Below, one piece after another: positions 24,000 through 35,468 of a stretch of 63,182 nt of DNA. The DNA is from Spirogloea muscicola (Eukaryota > Streptophyta > Zygnematophyceae > Spirogloeales > Spirogloeaceae): NCBI GenBank assembly GCA_009602725.1, contig WELB01000084.1, forward strand, positions 54,130-117,311. The letters run 5' to 3'. Below the pieces are notes generated by a model, which worked only from the letters and a program-made list of their open reading frames with translations, was not told the DNA's origin and searched no databases. How positions within the stretch are numbered: position 1 is the stretch's first letter; each line of letters opens with the position of its first letter. The translations under genes were made by a program, and so were the position numbers.

Positions 24000-26221
24000 G
24001 CAGAGCAGCCTCGCCGCCTGGCTCCGTCAGTTGAACGTGGGGTTTGTGCTGTGGAAGCACCTGTACCATCCCGTGTGGGGATTTCGACCACGTACCTCAC
24101 GGCGGATCTCGCAACTGTTTGGGAATCCATGAAGTCGTCCTCCCACCCAGAGTGTCTAATCACTTGGGACTTCTTCACCAACTTACTCACAACCCAGTAC
24201 GGAAGGTGCGTGCGGAGCTCAATGCCCGTAACAAAGTCGAAGTCATTCGCGTAGTGGGCAATGATTTCGAGGGATATGTACGGCAAATCTATTTGTTGTT
24301 GATGAAATGCGGTACGATGGACGCCGGATATCAAGTGTAATGCTTTGATGCGGCTTGTCAGCAATACGTGGCAGTATTGTCCCAGTGGGACATAATCACG
24401 TTTGAAGCTGGTTATCCCTGTGTGTACAAGTGTACAAAGTGAATGTACAAAGTGGTGCCAGGGATTTGGCCACCAGCTCTGATGTGGGTGACAAGTGGCT
24501 TGTTTGTTATTGCGTCCTTGCTTGGCGCTGAACGATATGGTCGTTGTCGTCAACGTGGTGATCGTCGCTTGTGTTCACCAGGACGCTCCCTGTGTAACAG
24601 CGACCGACCAGGCTGTTAGTCAGCACGAGCTAGCCGGGACCCATCACTCTTGTGCGACTTGGGCTCTAATGTGGTAAAGCTCAACCCAAGCTGGCCTAGC
24701 TGTGGCTTTATGCCCAAGGAAGTTGTGGAATTTGTTGTGAGATCGGCACAATGTGATGCTTCAGCATGGGTGAACCCTGTTGTAGTACTCACCTTGTCAA
24801 ATCTCTGGTGTTGGCGGCTAGTGCGCCCTCACCTTGGTTTGTGCTGGCATAATACTCCAAATACTGGAAGTACAATGGTGCTTGGCACTGTAGTAAGATC
24901 AGGAATGTGGCTGGCCGCCATCCTCATTGACCTAGAGGCGTGTGTGGCACTGGTCAGTAGCACCTAGGTGTTATCTACTTCCAGTGCAAGTCCATGGCTC
25001 TCCTTAGCCGTTGATGCTGTAGTCACGGCTACGGGCTAAGTGGGTGTGCTTTGACGGGGTTGGCAAATGTTGTCAATGCCCCCTGCAGCACCCGCTCCTT
25101 GAGATCTCTTTGCCTGTAAACTCATATCCGGTGCCTAAATAAAGCCACGTGTGTCTGGTATGGACAAGACCATGTGTGGCCTATGTCCTGCCCGAATGTC
25201 TGTGTGTAAAGCCCGTATGCCGAGTGGTGAAGATTGAGCCATTGGTCCAGCCAGCTATGTGCCTGAGTATCTCTGTGCAGTTGAGGTGTGAGCTGCCGGC
25301 ATGTGATGCCTTCAGCTGCCAAGTGCATTTTGTGTACTCTGGGTAAATGCTTGTCTCCGCCTTTAGTTGTCAAAGGGTTGACCTGTATGGTTTGCTTTGA
25401 CCAGCATCCTGGCAAATTGAGCCGGAAGGCTGAACTTGAAGACGTACTCTCACACGACACCAGCTTTGGCTGTGTGTCTCATCGTGATGATGCGCAAAGA
25501 GTCCCTCTGACTCTGCTGTGAGTGTTGTAAATCTCACTTGGAGTGGCTTTGTCGTGCGGTGCACCATCTTCTTCGTTGTGAAGAAGGCTGGACTCTTCGG
25601 CTGTGCATCAATATGAGCTCTGTACGCTCACTGTAAAGATAGCTTACCTTTTGCTAAGCATTAATGATCTGTGAACGTGATATGTGTATCGCTTCCACAC
25701 TTTGCAAAGTGGTGATGGTTATTTTCGTCTCACACCTGAGAAAGTTCCGTGACTGGCTTGTTGTAGGCCGCTCGGCTACTTCTGATGCAAGATGCTCCGA
25801 TTTGGTTCACCAAAAGCACTTGCCACGTGTCAGGCTGTGGTGATAAATATCTTTGAGCCCCTACTGTGTGACTCTGTCTGTGCTGGTTAAATTGGAAGGC
25901 AGACTGGTTATCAGTCGATAAAATGCATGAGGATCACGTACTGTACCTGCAGCATGTGCTGCAATTGCTGCGTGCAAACCAACCGTGTGCCAATATGTAT
26001 ACAATCAGCCGGAACGTACATAGGGCATGTTGTGGACAAAGACGCGGTTCGCCTCAACCCCACCAAGACCGTATTAGTAGAGGACTGTTGTAGCAAATGT
26101 GCCACGGAATGTGCCACAGTTGCATTCGTTCGTGGAATCTGCAAATTACTCCCATAAGTTCCTGTAACGGTACGGGAGTATGGTATCTCCTCTTACGAAG
26201 CTCACTCGTAAGGACGTAAGC
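24000..26221 (+). pseudogene. Decayed Gag-PR-RT interval of element 3
   Basis: It shares sequence with the same interval of element 2. Recognisable RT pieces appear at 25920-26220 (gaggatcacgta, ttgtggacaaagacg, cctcttacgaagctcactcg), matching element 1 RT. All frames are broken. Confidence 0.6.
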
Positions 26222-27055
26222 TGTCACGTTCCCACTTAGTGTGAGCGTCAAGCCAGGTGGTTACGCTTATCTAACTGGCACGTGACCGACCTGGCCTGGG
26301 CAGGCGGTCCCGTACGGGGGCCTCAGTGGCGCGGTGTCCACCCTGGCGCCCCGCCCTGACGGACCTGGCCTGGCCAGGTGGTCGCGCACGGGGCCTCGGT
26401 GGCGTGGTGTCCACCCTGGCGCCCCGCGCACAGGGCCTCGGTGGCGCGGTGTCCACCCTGGCGCCCCGCGCACGAGGGGCCGCGGTGGCGCGGTGTCACA
26501 CAGGCGCTCCGTGCACGGGGGCCGCGGTGGCGCGATGTCCGCCCTGGCGCTCCGCGCACGGGGGCCGCGGTGGCGCGGTGTCCTCCCCGGCGCCTCAAAA
26601 CAGCGTGGCCTTTCCCTCGACAGGCCTGCCCCTCGGGGCGGGCCGCATGCGGCCCGCCCCACGGGGTGGGCCATGGGGCGACCCCATGCGCCCCGGGAGG
26701 GGGGGGCGGCACCGGGAGCACTAGGAGTCGGGGGCAGGAGACACGGACAGCTGTTCGGATCAGTGAAGCCCCGAGAGCGGCGCAGCCCTGCTGCTGCGCT
26801 TGCTGCTGTAGCCCGTCGCCAGCAGGACGCTGCCGGCTCGCTGCAAGGCGTCCGTGGCCGGCCCTTGGTGGGCTAGCTGCGGACTGGTGCCCGAGAGGTG
26901 GAGACGCCGCCTTACGGCGGCACCACAGGGCAAGATCAGCTGCGCGTCGAGGCGCGAGGTGCTTCACGGTGTGGGGGTTCTCCTAAATCCCTGCGTCTGA
27001 TCCCAATCAGGACTTGACCGCCTAATTGCCTGTGTACAGGGGTCGAGTCACTGCA
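26222..27055 (+). mobile_element. Solo LTR4 in element 3 Pol
   Basis: It starts TGTCACGTTCCCAC and ends GAGTCACTGCA. Flanks TAAGC (26217-26221) and TAAGG (27056-27060) match at 4 of 5, and the RT-RNase H homology resumes on both sides. It contains about six units of a 43-bp minisatellite built around ggtggcgcggtgtccaccc. Confidence 0.85.
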
Positions 27056-28823
27056 TAAGGTGGGTGCGGACGTCCAAATGCCAGAGGGCATTAAGGTATA
27101 AATTGGGGCCTGGTGCATCCACCCGTATTGGCGTTGCCTCGAGAAGGCGTGCCAGTTAAAGTAGTATTTGACGCCTCTTTGATCGGCATTGGTGCCGTTC
27201 TCTTGCAGGAGGGTCACCCCATGCCATTTGAAAGCTGCTGCTTCGTCCTTCAGAGCACAACTACACTACGGGGGAGCTAGAGCTCCTTGCTGTTGTGCAC
27301 GCCCTACGTGTGTGGCGATGCTATCTCGAGGGTGTTAAGTTGAGGGTTGTGACCGGATCATTGCCCGTCGACCTACTTTCACACAATACACCGATTGAGC
27401 AGGCGTCAAGCACGGTGGGCCGAGTGCATGGCCACATTCCGATTCCAGTGGATGTACCGCCCTGGAAAATCGAATGTTGCGGGCCCGGTGACTGCAACAT
27501 TACAGGGGCTGCTGTGGCGGCTGTCTTGTACGCTTGAAGGGGTCAGATCGCAGACGTGCGGCCTACTCGTGGAGCTGCTTGGCAGTCCACCGCCAACCTC
27601 TTTGAGCTGTATGTGCGTATTCGTGATGGGTTGGCACAGACCCCATGGGTTGCTAGTGAAACCAATACACGCACACCAGTAAATGACCAAGGCTTCTGGT
27701 GGCGAGGTGACGCTATTGTTATCTCCGACTGCAATGCCTTGCGCAGCGGTATCTCACAAGAGCTGCATGAGCCTCCGTATAGTTTTCATTTGGGTAGGGG
27801 AAAGACAAAGAAAGTTGTCCAGCTTGTCTTTCGGTGGCCGGACTGGAAAGTCCAAGTGGTGTCTTTTATGAGGACTTGTGATACCTGCCGGCGCAGTAAG
27901 GCGCACGCTCATAAGCCTGCTGGGTTGCTCCAATCGTTGGATATTCCTCCGCGGACTGGTCTGATGTAAGTGTGATTATCATCAGTTGCCAGTGACGCGC
28001 ATCGGCTGTGACGCCATTGTCGCATTTATGGATCGTCTGAGTAATATGGCGCATTTTGTGCCTACGACCACAATTTAGTCAGCCAAACATATGCTGGTAT
28101 ATCCGTGGATCGAGTATGGAAACAACGGAATTCCCGTGCGGATCGTGTCTGACCGCGAACCTCGCTTTACGGGGCACTTCTACTAATTGGCACCCAGCAT
28201 TCCAAATCCACGGCTTTCCTCTCCCAAAGAGATGGTCAGACCGAAAGGATGAATCGGATTTTGGAGGACATGTTACGGAATTATGTGAACCCCAGCCAAA
28301 GTGACTGGGATGAGTATCTTGCTCCAGCGGGAGTACGCTGTGAAAGATAGATGCCTTCCATGAGTCCACTGTGAACACACCTTCTTCCTGATCTATGGTC
28401 AGCATCCGCGAGCACCTTTGCAGGTAGTGAGGCCGGAACGTGTCCCGGTCGCAGTGACTTTTACCGGTAGTGAGAAGGCCGGAACCTGTGCCGGCCGCAG
28501 TGACTCTTACTGATAAACTCCTGGCAGCTCAGCGGAGGGCTCGGCAATGTTTTGAAGGTTGCCCAGCAACTGCAGAAGAGTATGCTGATCGACGTCGTCG
28601 TGATGTATCCTTCGACTTGGGTGCTCAAGGGCTAAGAAACACCAAGCATCTCTCCATGCGGGCTGTTGGTACGCCTACTTTGCTGCCCAAGTGGGTCGGA
28701 CCTTTTCGCGTAGTGCGCCTGGTCGGCAAGGTCGCATATGAGCTGGATACCCCGGTACAATGGAAGATCCACAGAGATATTTTGTGTGTCCCAGCTCGAG
28801 CCATTCCATACGGATGGTCGTGT
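27056..28823 (+). pseudogene. RNase H and integrase remnant of element 3
   Basis: RNase H appears at 27150-27520 (tgacgcctctttgatcggca, cttgctgttgtgcacgcc). Integrase starts near 27690 with ttctggtggcgaggtgacg. It continues through the zinc region (ctgcatgagcctccgtatag, gacttgtgatacctgcc), the core (gaccgcgaacctcgctttac) and the C-terminal domain up to about 28823. In 28470-28841 the frame covers RRRDVSFDLGAQGLRNTKH and LPKWVGPFRVVRLVGKVAYE. Frameshifts separate these blocks, so no functional integrase is encoded. Confidence 0.75.
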
Positions 28824-28884
28824 CTAAACTCTAAACCCTAACCCTAACCCCCTAAAGCCTAAACCCTAAACCCTACCCTAAACC
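28824..28884 (+). repeat. Interstitial telomere-type repeat (CCCTAAA)n
   Basis: About 55-60 bp are made of perfect and near-perfect CCCTAAA/CCCTAA units. They sit between gatggtcgtgtc and the aaccgc-cctcccct segment, which is contiguous in the element 2 copy (16786-16830). Confidence 0.9.
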
Positions 28885-29185
28885 GCTCTGACCTCCCCTT
28901 GTCGTTGAGGATGAGGAAGAGTATGAGGTGGAGGATTCTTGTCTCACCGCGATAATCTCCGTGGGCGCCATAAGTCTGGCGAGTATCTTGTGAAGTGGCT
29001 AGGCTATGGGCCTGAACACAATACGTGGGAACCTTCGGCAGTTTTTGCCCATTGCCCGTCCGTTCTCCCAAGTACCTTGCACAGGGGCAAACTACTCCTT
29101 TGCGTCGTGGTCCTGGACGCACCCGTCGTATGTAATCTATATTCGGATGATATTCTGTCCTTATTCCCAGGGACGTGAACATCTA
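28885..29185 (+). pseudogene. Chromodomain remnant of element 3
   Basis: The open frame at 28939-29178 contains SGEYLVKWLGYGPEHNTWEP, the aromatic-cage type chromodomain core typical of chromovirus integrases. It is separated from the integrase by the telomere-like insert and a frame change. Confidence 0.8.
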
Positions 29186-29197
29186 AGTGGGGAGGTA

Positions 29198-29884
29198 TGT
29201 AACGTTGCCGCCGTTTGGGCGTGCCAACGGTGCCATGACGACCGTCTCGTCACAGTTGAGGCGTCCCCACCAGTGCCAGTAAATGCACTCCACTCTGTGT
29301 AGCTATTCCCAATGTCGGGCTTGCTCGCCGAGGGTGGGACCCGGCCTCCCCATTGTTGGGCGAAGCCCGCCAAGGGTGGGCCCCAGGGGCTCCCCTCTCA
29401 CCCACGCTACTTCATGTCCCCATGGCTGGGCCCGTCCCTCGGTGGGTGGGCCCTGGGGCAACCCTCGTCACACCCTCGGGGAAGGGGTGGCAGGACGCTA
29501 CCAGTAGTAGGCCGAGGCCAGACTGCTCAGTCGGACCAATGACGCCGAGAGAGGCACAGCCCTGCTTGCCTGCTGCCGCAGCTGGCGCCACAGCCCTGCT
29601 GCTGCCGTCTGCTGCTCAGCCCGTCACCGCAGCTCGTCGCTGCACCCATCGCCGGCTCTCCGCAAGTGTCATGGTTGCACCCCATCTTGGGACAGCTACT
29701 AAGCCAGACCCTCAGTAGAGTCGCCGCCTTCTGGGTATGACTTCCGCTGCGCGGTATGCGGAACGTGTTCTGTGTGCACTGGTGTATCCACTCTGTAGAG
29801 GGGAAGTCCCTAAATCCCGTAGGTCGGAACTCCAATTAGGACGTACTAACCCCTAACTGCGTGTATAGGGATCAGGACGTCACA
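29198..29884 (+). repeat. 3' LTR of element 3
   Basis: It starts TGTAACGTTGCCGCC directly after gtggggaggta and ends GGACGTCACA. The last half matches the 5' LTR, but the first half (ggcgtccccaccagtgcc, cgagggtgggacccgg) does not. Confidence 0.85.
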
Positions 29885-30645
29885 TGCGGGGCTTGCTGCG
29901 GGAAGTCCGTGGCTGCGCCCAGTAGGGACAGCTGCTGGCTTGCGCCCAGGATGTAATGAACCAGCCATTTGGTTAAGCCACATGGCTCTGTTGGCATTAC
30001 ATGACCGGCTATTTGGGACAAGTGGGCCCGCCAGGTGGCGGGCTGGCTTGCCGGGCAAGTGGCCCGCCCCCAGAGGCGGGTCCCGCCCGACCAGAAATAC
30101 CCTCGCTAGGATCCGCCCGTTCAAGGGAGGATCTTTGGCCCGCCGCCTGGCAGGCCATGGGGCGACCCGCTCACACCCCTGGAGGGGGGGTGGCACGGGG
30201 AAGCACGAAGAGCCTGGGGGGCTAAGGCTTGGGGGAGTTCGAGCCGGTGAAGCCAGGAGCAGCCTTGCCGCTGCTTGCCGCCGCAGCCGCTGCCGCACCT
30301 TGCTGCGGGGCCTGCTGCGCCGGCCTGCGCCCAGGAGGTGGAGTCGCCGCCGGACGGCGGCGCCACGGGGCCTGTCTTCCGCTGCGCCTATGCGCTAGTG
30401 CTTTGCCTGTGTAGTGGGTTGGTCCCTAAACCCCCCACAGCCGAACTCAAGAAGGACAGCTAACCCTAAGTGCGTGTGTAGGGCGAGGTTCCTTACACAG
30501 GAGGTGGAGTCGCTGCCGGACGGCGGCGCAACAGGGCCTGTCTTCCGCTGCGCCTATGTGCTAGTGCTTCACTTGCGTAGTGGGTTTGCTTCTAAACCCA
30601 TACAGCCGAACCCAAGAAGGACTCAGCCTAAGTGGGTGTGTGTGG
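29885..30645 (+). mobile_element. Older LTR1-like fragment hosting the solo LTR1
   Basis: The sequence before 29952 (gtggctgcgcccagtaggga, gcttgcgcccagga) continues after 30497 with caggaggtggagtcgctgcc and a tcttccgctgcgcctatgtg block. It is truncated at both ends. Confidence 0.65.
29952..30497 (+). mobile_element. Solo LTR1, TSD CAGGA
   Basis: It runs TGTAATGAACC to GAGGTTCCTTACA and is flanked by a perfect CAGGA (29947-29951 and 30498-30502). It is nearly the same LTR as that of element 1 and is inserted into an older LTR1-like piece (29885-29951 plus 30503-30645). Confidence 0.9.
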
Positions 30646-30844
30646 TCAACTTCTGTACTGGCACCGACACAGGTAGAGGCCCGACGGCCGCCAGAGCTTG
30701 CAAGAGAGCGACGTCGAGTGTACTACAGGTACGTCCAATTGTGGGCCAGCCTGGCCAGGCCAACGAGGTCAAACAACTGACTGTTTGAGCTAAAATACCA
30801 AGAGTTGCGCAGGGTCTCCACGCGTGCCCTTGTCATTGCCCTTG
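30646..30844. other. Unassigned segment
   Basis: A short stretch between the LTR1-like fragment and the truncated 3' LTR of element 5. Nothing recognised. Confidence 0.4.
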
Positions 30845-31271
30845 TCCAGAGGAGTCTGACCTCGGCCTACTACTGATAAGCGTTCCATCTGCCACCCCTC
30901 CCTCGACGGTGTGAAGAGAGTCGCCCCTAAGGTCCTCCCCGTGAGGGGCGGGCCTAACCAATGGGGACACGAAGCGACGCCCCTTGGGCGGTACCAAGGA
31001 GGCGCGAAGGGGCGTCTTGAGCGGCACCAAGAAGGCGCGAAGCGGCGCCTCGGGCGGCGCGACGCGGCGCCTCGGGCGGCTTCAAGAAGGCGCGAAGCGG
31101 CGCCTCCGGAGGGGAGCACGTGCGGTACGAAACCCGGGGCCTCGGACCGTACTTAGCTACATACAGTGGAGCAAAGCTACCGGTACCGTCTGGAACTTGC
31201 AAACGGTAGATACGATGCAATCATGTAAGGTGACGGTACTGTTGGCACTCTCAAACAGAGGGAAGGTTACG
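30845..31271 (-). repeat. 3' LTR of element 5, truncated
   Basis: Its right boundary is GGTTACG next to tacctcccc, the reverse of the purine tract. The left part of LTR2 is missing. It carries repeated ggaggcgaagcggcgcc words. Confidence 0.75.
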
Positions 31272-32294
31272 TACCTCCCCACTTAAGATGTTCACGTCCT
31301 CTCGTGGGGAGCAAGGAGGCACTACAAGAATTCATGGAAATCAAGCACGGCGGGAAGATACTGGACGACGGAGAGAAGAGGCATTGCCTCCTGTCAGGTG
31401 CTTTTGTCCGAGGGAAGGCAAATTGGCTAGACTGATTGCAAGTTCCTATGTATTGTGCTTAGGGGCGTAGCCGAGCCACTTGAGGTTCTCACAGGACTTA
31501 CGACGCCCACAGAAATTGGCACGGTGCTACAAATCCTCTCCACTTGAGACCCTTCCTCAAAAACAAGGGGAGGTGGGGGCTATTGGACACGGCCATCCGT
31601 ATGATATGGCTGCAGCTGAGAACCATGGAGAACTTATGTGGATTTTGCATTGTACCGGTATATCAAGCTCAATATGCGACCTTGCCGACCAGGCGCATTA
31701 CACGGTAGGGTCCAATCCACTGTGGCAGCAGCTCGTGCGTACCCATAGCCCGCAAGGCTAGGTGCTTACTGCTCAATCGCACTTGGGCACCCACGTCGAA
31801 AGACACATCCCTGCGACGTAGATCAGCATACTGCGTTTGCCGTTCCTGAGCAATTGTCAAGAACTGCTCAGCCCTCCGCTGAGCCTCCAGAAGGTCACTG
31901 ATAAAGCTTACTGCGGCCGGAACGCGCTCCGGCCGCCCCACCTGCGAGGTGATCGGGGATGCTGACATTCAGGAAGGAGGGTGTATTTTGGTAGAATCAT
32001 GAAAGGCGTTGTTCACAGCAACTCTGCTGGAGCAAGAGACTCGTTCCAGTCAGCCTGACTGGGGTTTACAAATTGCCTTAGCATGTCTTCCACAACCCGA
32101 TTCATCTTCACAGTCTGACCGTCTCTTCGTGGGTGAAAAGCTGTGGACATGGATCGCTTAGTACCAATAAGCCTGCACGTTTCTCTTCAGAAGTGACCCG
32201 TGAAGCGAGGATCGCGATCAGACGATTCGCGGGTACTCCGTGCAGTTCCTTAGTCGGTCCACAGTCATGTCAGCAACCCGGCAGGCTAGCAGAG
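31272..32294 (-). pseudogene. Integrase end and chromodomain remnant of element 5
   Basis: The minus frame 31968-31669 covers the integrase C-terminal domain (RRRDVSFDVGAQVRLSSKH, LPQWIGPYRVMRLVGKVAY) with the VGRPERVPAAV linker before it. Integrase core pieces lie at 32000-32280 (agcgaggatcgcgatcagac is the reverse of the SDRDPRF region). The chromodomain portion at 31290-31600 is eroded. It is not functional. Confidence 0.7.
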
Positions 32295-33057
32295 GGTAAC
32301 GTTCCCTCCGTTTGAGAGTGCCAACGGTGCCGGTGACCTTACATGATTGTATCGTATCCACCGTTTGGGAGTCCCAAACGGTGCGGGTGGTATGTTACAC
32401 CCCGTGTAGCTAAGTACGGTCAGAAGCCCCGGGCTTCGTACCGCGCTTCTCATCGTCCGCCAGTCGTAGTGTCCGAGAGGCGCTGCTTCGCTCGCGCACG
32501 GCATCGTCCGGGAGTTGTCTCCATCCGCCAGGCGCTGCTTCGCTCGCGCGCGGCAGCGTCCGGCAGATCCGTCGTATTTCCTTGTCAGGCCCGCTCCTCC
32601 GGGGGAGGACCTTGGGGCAGCCCTCGTCACACCCTCGCGGGAGGGGTGGCAGATGGAACGCTTGTCAGTAGTAGGCCGAGGCCAGACCCATGAGTCGGAC
32701 TCGTGACGCCAAGAGAGGCACAGCCCTGCTGCTGCCTGCTGCCGCAGCCGCCGCCACAGCTCTGCTGCTGCCGCCTGCTGCCCAACCCGTCGCCGCAGCT
32801 CGTCGCTGCGGGCCTCGCCGGCTCTCTGTAAGTACCATGGCTGCGCCCCTCGCGGGGACAGCCGCTGACCCTCGGTGAGTCGCTGCCTTCCGGCGGTGCC
32901 TCAGGGTAAGACTTCCGCTGCGCTATGTGCGCAAACGTGTGCGCTGTGTGCGCTGGCGTTCCACTCTGTGAAGGGGTCGTCTCCATAACACCCTATGTCC
33001 GAAACCTAAACAGGACGTTCTGACCCTAACTGTGTTATTAGGGACAGGGACGTTACA
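32295..33057 (+). mobile_element. Solo LTR2 inside element 5 integrase
   Basis: It runs from a mutated start (GGTAACGTTCCC) to GGGACGTTACA. Integrase homology of element 5 resumes on both sides. Flanking duplications are not clear (CAGAG and GATAG). Confidence 0.75.
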
Positions 33058-33941
33058 GATAGCGTGCCTTACCACGCTGGCAGGTGGCGCAAGTCCTCAC
33101 AAAGACTCTACTGGGACTTACAAGACCGGCCACTGAAAGTAAGCTTGATAGCCGTTTTTGTCTTTCCAATACCCAAGTGACCACTGTACTGAGCTCATGC
33201 GTCTCTTGCATGATACTAGTGCGCAAGGCATTGCAGTTTGGAGTCACAATGGCGTCACCTCGCCACCAGAAGCTTTGATCACATACTACTATGCTAGGGT
33301 TGAATGTTCGCGCAAACCAAGGGTTTGTGCGATACCCATCACGAAGACGCACAGACAGCTTAGAGAGCTTGGTGGTGCACTGCCGAGCGGCCCCTCGGGC
33401 AGGCCGCATGTCTGCGGTCTGAGCCCTTGTGGCACACTAGACAGGCGGGCACAGCAGGCCCTACGATGCGGCCACCGCGTTCGCACCATTGATACTTCCT
33501 GGGTGATACACCCACTGGATTGGAATAGTACTGTACTACCAGCTCACCAAGCTTGACGCCTGCTCAATTGCTGCTGTGTTCAAAAAACGGTCGACTGGCT
33601 ATGCCCCACTATAATCGTTCAGCACCCTCGAGATAGCATCGCCACACATGGATTGCGTGCACAACGCTAGGAGCTCCTGCTCCCCCCGTGGTTGTGAAAC
33701 GCCCGATAGGACCGAGCAGGCGAGACTCAAACGCTACGGGATGGCCCGCGTGCAAGAGAACGGCACACATGCCGATCAAACAGGCGTCACATCAACTATG
33801 ACCACAATGAAGCGCCTTCTCAAGGCAAGGCCCAAAACAGGTGGGGATACTAGAACCCGTCTTGGTCAAATGCCAGCGGCCATTTGGACGTCCACCCCAG
33901 AGTGCGTCCTTACGAGTGAGCTTCGCAAGAGTAGATTGCCG
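33058..33941 (-). pseudogene. RNase H-integrase remnant of element 5
   Basis: The minus frame 33409-33053 reads MRPARGAARQCTTKLSKLSV and then FWWRGDAIVTPNCNALRTSI and VRTCATCQRGKARYL, the integrase zinc region (CATC pair). RNase H pieces follow to 33940. Stops and frameshifts occur between blocks. Confidence 0.7.
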
Positions 33942-34609
33942 TGGCGTGGGTGCCCGTATAGCGCCCACTATGCGTCGAAGTGCCACACCTGAAGCTCCGC
34001 TTACAGGCCAGGACTCTGCTTTGTTAGCTAGCAGTAGCCTGCCCTGCATGGCCGCATTACCAAGTTAGCAGACATGGCAAGGGAATGGCAAGAAACATCA
34101 CCACACAATAAGTCACAAGACGGATCACAAGCTATCTCCTCGCCTCCCTCACACTCACGTGCGCCTCCTGCGCCGCTGCATGGTCAGCCCCGCCGGGAAA
34201 TCTCTCACCGCTTCTGCCCCCTGGCCACCCCCTGGCATTGGAGCGTGTATCCTGGGCGGCACGCGCCAAAGCCTTGCAAACCCTTGCCGGCGGCTGCGGC
34301 GGCGGCGGCGCTAGGGTCTTTCTCCAACGAGGGACTTGCGGAGAGATGGCCTCTCTCCGCCGTCACATCTCTTAAGCGCCCAACCGCGAGGGGGGTCAAG
34401 GCAGTAGGTATAGGGACCTAGCTCCGGCGCCCCGTTGCTCTCCGGCCCGCCCTTGCAGTCCCCCCAGCGAGTCACCCCATGGGTTACCCCCGCTGAGGTT
34501 CCCTTACCACCTTCCTACCTGAGATATCCGACCAGGGTTAGCCCTGCTCAGTTGCGTCCAACTGCCCTCTAGCCGACGCTACGACGACGCTACGCGCCCG
34601 GGCATGACA
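33942..34609 (-). mobile_element. TGTC/GACA family member A (no coding region)
   Basis: It is 668 bp long, with a left end TGGCGTGGGTGCCCG (a mutated TGTCGTGCCTGCCCG) and a right end CGGGCATGACA. It equals the two outer parts of the neighbouring 34612-38650 element joined together without its coding centre. A gt dinucleotide separates the two copies. Confidence 0.75.
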
Positions 34610-35468
34610 GTTGTCGTGCCTGCCCGGATACGCCCACTATGCGTCGAAGTGCCACACCTGAAGCTCCGCCTACAGGCCAGGTCTCTGCTTTGTTAGCTAC
34701 CAGTAGCCTGCCCTGCATGGCCTCACTACCAAGTAAGCAGACATGCAAAGGGAAAGGCAAGAAGCATCACCACACCCCTCCCCCCCCAGCTGCCTGGGAC
34801 CTAGGCAGCTGCGTCCCCAGGAAATAACCATCCTAACTACGACAGCGCTATGCACAGCGCGGACAGTACCACTGCCCCGCTGGCACCTCAGACAGAATCG
34901 TCTTCCTCCCACTTCGTCGCCCGTAGCCACGTCATCGTCCACAGCCATGTCATTGCCCACCACTGGCTTCCCCTCCATCTTCCTTTCGCGCCAAAGGTGG
35001 CCGTCGCGCCACCCGCCTCGCTCACCCGCCTCGCTTACGCCCAGCCATTGGCTGAGAGCTCTCCACCTGGCACGGGCCTCGGAGCAGTGGATGTAGTCAA
35101 CCTGCCACTGGCCCCAGGACCGCACTCGCGTGCAACCACAGCATCACAAGTCGCAAGGACTAGCAACCGCTGCATGACTCCAAGGCGACAGTACGACCTG
35201 GAGGCTTCTCTTTTCACGGCGGCCAGGCTACTCGCTGCCCCCGCGGTCTTCAGCCGCCGGCTCCCGCTCCACGCTCGCGTGGCGTCCTCCTCCGCTGCAG
35301 CGCCTCGCTGCCTCACCAGGCCACCGCCGGCTCCCACCGATTGCTCTGGGGACCCTCCCCCAGCCTCCTGCTGCGGGGACCGGTGGCCAACGACCACTGC
35401 TCTCGGCCACATGGCCGCCAGTGGCGTATTGACCGCCTCCTCCTGTGGCATGACCAGCAGATCGCTGT

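Larger units (their letters stand above)
22273..29884 (+). mobile_element. Element 3: decayed chromovirus with unlike LTRs
   Basis: The layout is LTR 22273-23098, PBS at 23100, Gag, Pol, chromodomain, purine tract, then LTR 29198-29884. No target duplication is seen (GTCGC before, TGCGG after), and the two LTRs differ strongly in their first half. The element therefore looks like a recombinant between two insertions. A solo LTR4 (26222-27055) interrupts Pol and telomere-like repeats interrupt the integrase-chromodomain junction. Confidence 0.8.
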
